This document shows, piece by piece, positions 63,201-64,000 of a DNA stretch of 64,000 nt. The notes beneath the pieces are model-generated. The model worked only from the letters and a program-made list of their open reading frames with translations, was not told the origin of the DNA and did no database searches. Made by a program: the position numbers and the translations under genes. Position 1 is the stretch's first letter. Every line of letters starts with the position of its first letter. Source of the DNA: Owenia fusiformis (Eukaryota > Annelida > Polychaeta > Sabellida > Oweniidae); the NCBI GenBank assembly GCA_903813345.2, contig CAIIXF020000003.1:26303248-26367247 (forward strand), given 5' to 3'.

Positions 63201-64000
63201 GCAGATTGAGCTTCCTGGATGAGACTCTTCCAGTGATGGTTGCCTTGGTGCATGCAGAAAACATGACAATCTCATCACAGTTTTATCAGGTTTGAAATTT
63301 ATATTAATTCATATATGACTTACTAATCCAGTAATTTTTTAAGTGTGAAGTTCAAGAAGGTATTCATTGATATGAAGAAAAAACTAAATGTTCATGTTAT
63401 CAGAGTAAATACGAACATCCATTTTTCATGCTGTACAGTGTATGTAAGATTTCTAAGTGGAACTTTATTAATTTCATGAGTTATTTGCTTCAGAACCTTA
63501 GGGAGGCATCCATAGCTTTGTATAACTCCATCCAGGTGATCAGTGTGGATGTAGATGAATATGCATCCTGGGCAGGACAGTTTGTCCCTGCTAACTACAT
63601 TACACATAATGACCCAGTACACAGTAAGTACTTCAAGTATTTCCTCTCTAAAACAAGTTTTAAAAATTCACAAAAAGCAAGTGCCTCTTTGTACTTTCAT
63701 GCTTGAATAAGTAAATATCAGTTAATGAATATTTATCCTTGTATGAAGTCATAACTGGCTTTAAAAAATTAAAAAAACTGTTTTCTCATTCCAGATCGTG
63801 GTGAGGTTCCCCTATTGTACAAGTATCCTCGTCTTTGCATTGTACATTGGACAGACCATCACCATGCAGCTTTCTATCCCCCTATACCAGAACCTAGTGG
63901 TGAGGAGCAACATACAATAACTCATTCCAGCCAAGACATTAAACATGATCCATATTCCATCCAACATATTGAAGAAAATGCAATAGATTCAAAGACTGAA
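29981..64000 (+). CDS. Membrane-anchored multi-thioredoxin-fold protein, 3' end outside window
   Basis: Twenty-three exons join in frame into 929 codons running off the window: 29981-30077, 30384-30479, 31453-31559, 47365-47493, 48102-48236, 48638-48702, 49049-49110, 55139-55245, 55719-55905, 56335-56418, 57599-57753, 58369-58512, 58948-59115, 59344-59428, 59603-59734, 60014-60156, 60330-60464, 60870-60950, 62016-62134, 62341-62475, 63205-63289, 63494-63623, 63795-64000. Residues ~8-22 form a hydrophobic signal anchor. Thioredoxin-fold marks: KLPSVLLIHKHG (~220-231), a PILVCFYTTWANQAK strand-helix unit (282-296) with the CxxC replaced, FTVLYFPVY (~346), and a second unit with GCGSC (C520, C523) followed by TGFPSVSIFRG. 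This suggests a PDI-related protein of the ER, most like TXNDC11 in layout and size, though I cannot assign orthology. Introns 3 and 7 are very large. Confidence 0.85.
30619..31391. mobile_element. TIR element, ATGTCACCACC ends, fills intron 2
   Basis: Perfect 11-bp ends ATGTCACCACC and GGTGGTGACAT bound 773 bp. A near-direct second copy of the left terminus lies ~55 bp inside. The interior repeats the word TTTTCAAAATCATCTACAAG several times. Isolated ends of the same family occur at 55,662-55,672 and 56,185-56,195. The right end lies ~60 bp before exon 3 of the thioredoxin-fold gene. Confidence 0.75.
31992..32379 (+). mobile_element. MITE with two internal ~190-bp repeats, copy 1
   Basis: The ends are CACGATTCTCGGTTTGGAGAAC and its complement GTTCTCCAAACCGAGAATCG (read over 32,356-32,377). 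Two internal direct units each contain AAAAATATAGAAATATTACC followed by a TTCAAAAGA-GACATT word. A second copy in opposite orientation lies at 43,550-43,921. Confidence 0.8.
32390..32600. repeat. Degenerate CCGATTTTCTCC repeat
   Basis: Words close to CCCGATTTTCTCC recur about eight times at irregular spacing. There is no coding potential. This looks like a decayed simple repeat adjoining the MITE. Confidence 0.6.
32685..34431 (-). repeat. LTR (3' LTR in element orientation)
   Basis: It is 1,747 bp with a 16-G run near 33,412-33,427. I found no difference from the partner LTR apart from the length of that run. It contains three direct copies of AATTGTCT(G/T) words near 33,600. Confidence 0.95.
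35570..35930 (-). pseudogene. Retropepsin fragment of the LTR element
   Basis: Minus-strand frames show TVANGSQLPTHGKL followed, after a frameshift, by CILGLDFLKSHETVVDV, the flap and C-terminal ILG-DFL parts of a gypsy-type aspartic protease. The N-terminal DTG/DSG catalytic segment was not found. A TAA and the frameshift break it. The stop after VAFCK ends the remnant. Confidence 0.7.
36853..38602 (-). repeat. LTR (5' LTR in element orientation)
   Basis: It is 1,750 bp. It differs from the partner LTR only by a 19-G instead of a 16-G run, which accounts for the whole 3-bp length difference. Confidence 0.95.
38603..39533. other. Intronic, no feature recognised
   Basis: The sequence between the LTR element and the nested gene is AT-rich. 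A CCTAGAACCTTAGTAGGT motif near 38,884 is the complement of ACCTACTAAGGTTCTAGGT near 38,632, so the stretch 38,632-38,901 may be another small inverted-repeat element (~270 bp). Confidence 0.5.
39534..44166 (-). CDS. Nested gene, 176-aa protein of unknown family
   Basis: Exons 44166-44052, 43517-43395, 41236-41106 and 39695-39534 join in frame (phases 1, 1, 0) and end in TAG. The ATG sits directly after an acceptor (TTTTTCAG), so a non-coding first exon should lie upstream. The protein starts MSQLTRDQLIELNARI. It has a charged helix (IQHLEERLARLERHG, ~48-62), a middle segment with HWLAMHITDQQRKGV, and a helical C-terminus with FDNFCKIIKKSGFE. It has no signal peptide or membrane segment, so it is probably a small, mainly helical intracellular protein. 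I do not recognise the family. It lies wholly within intron 3 of the thioredoxin-fold gene, on the opposite strand. Confidence 0.8.
40145..40536. mobile_element. MITE with TACTGTAAATTGC ends
   Basis: The left end TACTGTAAATTGCTTTAATT and its complement at 40,517-40,536 bound 392 bp. Inner sequence also pairs (TGGCAG and CTGCCA words). It lies in the last intron of the nested gene. No coding sequence is visible. Confidence 0.75.
41831..42669. mobile_element. TIR element, TACAGTAAAACCTG ends
   Basis: Perfect 14-bp ends TACAGTAAAACCTG and CAGGTTTTACTGTA bound 839 bp, with TA on both flanks, as expected for TA-targeting elements. Inside, variants of GGGAAAACCTNTGAACA recur three or four times and again near the right end. 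No transposase is visible. Confidence 0.8.
43550..43921 (-). mobile_element. MITE with two internal repeats, copy 2
   Basis: It is the inverted counterpart of 31,992-32,379, with GAGGTTTGGGGAACAAAG at one end and CTCCAAACCGAGAC at the other. Two internal units hold TCTTTTGAATA words. It lies in an intron of the nested gene, ~30 bp from that gene's second coding exon. Confidence 0.75.
44167..45738. other. Region upstream of the nested gene
   Basis: A non-coding first exon and promoter for the nested gene are expected here. I cannot locate them with confidence; CATGCGCATGAATATGCGCA near 44,839 is the only GC-bearing palindromic motif. Confidence 0.35.
45743..45952. mobile_element. piggyBac-type MITE, 210 bp
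   Basis: TTAA flanks both sides (45,739-45,742 and 45,953-45,956). The ends are CCCCTTGTG and the complement of CCTTTTGAA, an imperfect terminal repeat. No coding sequence is present. Confidence 0.6.
46685..46860. mobile_element. MITE with CCCATAGCCAGG ends
   Basis: The ends CAGGCCCATAGCCAGG and CCTGGCTATGGCCTG resemble those of the element at 2226-2494. A diverged partial copy lies at 15,930-16,080, and an isolated end (GGCCCATAGCCAGG) at 63,031. No target duplication is evident. Confidence 0.75.
49130..54962. mobile_element. Large foldback element FB2, in intron 7
   Basis: A 5.83-kb imperfect palindrome starts GCGCAGTCAGATGTCC and ends with its complement, with TA at both flanks. The outer ~500 bp match closely (49,130-49,640 and 54,470-54,962). 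Inside, each arm has repeated ~165-182-bp units containing AAGGTAAAATA-GGTTACCCC and AATATGACAAAAC. The central part, 51,540-53,650, is also an inverted repeat (TACTGAGATAATGATTAACAA with its complement near 53,615). The left arm has an insert of about 870 bp at 49,886-50,757 that the repeat units elsewhere lack. No transposase is visible. It occupies almost all of the 6-kb intron 7 of the thioredoxin-fold gene. Confidence 0.85.
53640..54480. repeat. ~175-bp tandem units, right arm of FB2
   Basis: AATATGA-AAAAC words recur near 53,645, 54,010, 54,185 and 54,348, each followed about 90 bp later by an AAGGTAAAATA motif. The 365-bp first step equals two units. Inverted counterparts lie at 49,640-49,880 and 50,760-51,060. 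Confidence 0.75.
55925..56075. mobile_element. Short MITE related to the CAGTAAAACC family
   Basis: TACAGTGAAATATGG and the near complement TCATATTTTACTGTA bound ~150 bp, and AAAACCTCTCTATATGGGGAA inside resembles 41,831-42,669. It lies 20 bp past exon 9 of the thioredoxin-fold gene. Confidence 0.6.
56860..56958. repeat. Perfect 20-bp inverted repeat with ~59-bp loop
   Basis: TGACCTGAATCGATTGCAAA at 56,860-56,879 is exactly complementary to 56,939-56,958. The core includes ATCGAT. It could be a tiny MITE or a structured RNA element; there is no other copy in the window. Confidence 0.8.
57983..58355 (+). repeat. 47-bp minisatellite, ~8 copies, ending at an acceptor
   Basis: The unit reads ATTGATTGCTCATATACTGA and then CATGAAGTAGTCACATTAATCAAGTCC. 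About eight copies differ by single bases and one 2-bp gap. The array ends about 13 bp before the acceptor of exon 12 (58,369). Confidence 0.95.
61186..62015 (+). repeat. 74-bp minisatellite carrying an exon's 3' splice site
   Basis: Eleven units, spaced exactly 74 bp (GATTGT at 61,201, 61,275 and so on to 61,941), lead to the true exon 19 at 62,016. Each unit contains CTTCAATTGTAG and then the first ~34 nt of the exon (ATTGTCTTGCACAGGAAGG and onward), followed by TAAATGCAGTTCAATAAAAT. Units differ by only a few bases. Confidence 0.97.

Overview
This is animal nuclear DNA: AT-rich and intron-rich, with short coding exons bounded by GT/AG splice sites, AATAAA signals, tRNA-derived SINEs, many terminal-inverted-repeat elements and a full LTR retrotransposon. 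IFT74, a CAP/EGF protein and a secreted leucine-rich-repeat protein point to a bilaterian, probably a marine invertebrate such as an ambulacrarian or lophotrochozoan. I cannot place it more closely from sequence alone. Exons were joined by hand; every junction given keeps the reading frame.

Layout. 1-7.1 kb: the 3' end of a CAP-domain/EGF gene (+) converging on a two-exon secreted LRR gene (-). 7.8-12.6 kb: a 4.9-kb foldback element, FB1, built of ~180-bp tandem units in inverted arms. 13.6-25.7 kb: a complete IFT74 gene (-) of 13 ordinary exons plus two candidate in-frame microexons (12 and 9 nt). One of its introns holds a 3.6-kb palindrome made of two head-to-head copies of a dead transposon-type ORF. 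25.7-30 kb: a divergent intergenic region with an inverted duplication. 29,981 to the window end: a large gene (+, 23 exons seen, 929 codons, 3' end outside) for a membrane-anchored protein with several thioredoxin folds. Its 15.8-kb third intron holds an LTR element with 1.75-kb LTRs of very high identity, several MITEs and a nested four-exon gene (-, 176 aa, not recognised). Its 6-kb seventh intron is almost filled by a second foldback element, FB2 (5.8 kb). Two minisatellites abut its splice acceptors; one of them repeats the acceptor plus the first ~34 nt of the exon twelve times.

The protein genes are not one pathway: IFT74 is ciliary, the thioredoxin-fold protein probably belongs to the ER or secretory route, and the CAP and LRR proteins are probably secreted or surface-bound. 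The unusual content is the concentration of large imperfect palindromes (about 4.9, 3.6, 2.2 and 5.8 kb), two with satellite-like arms, and the repeats and microexon candidates that touch the splice sites of the host genes.
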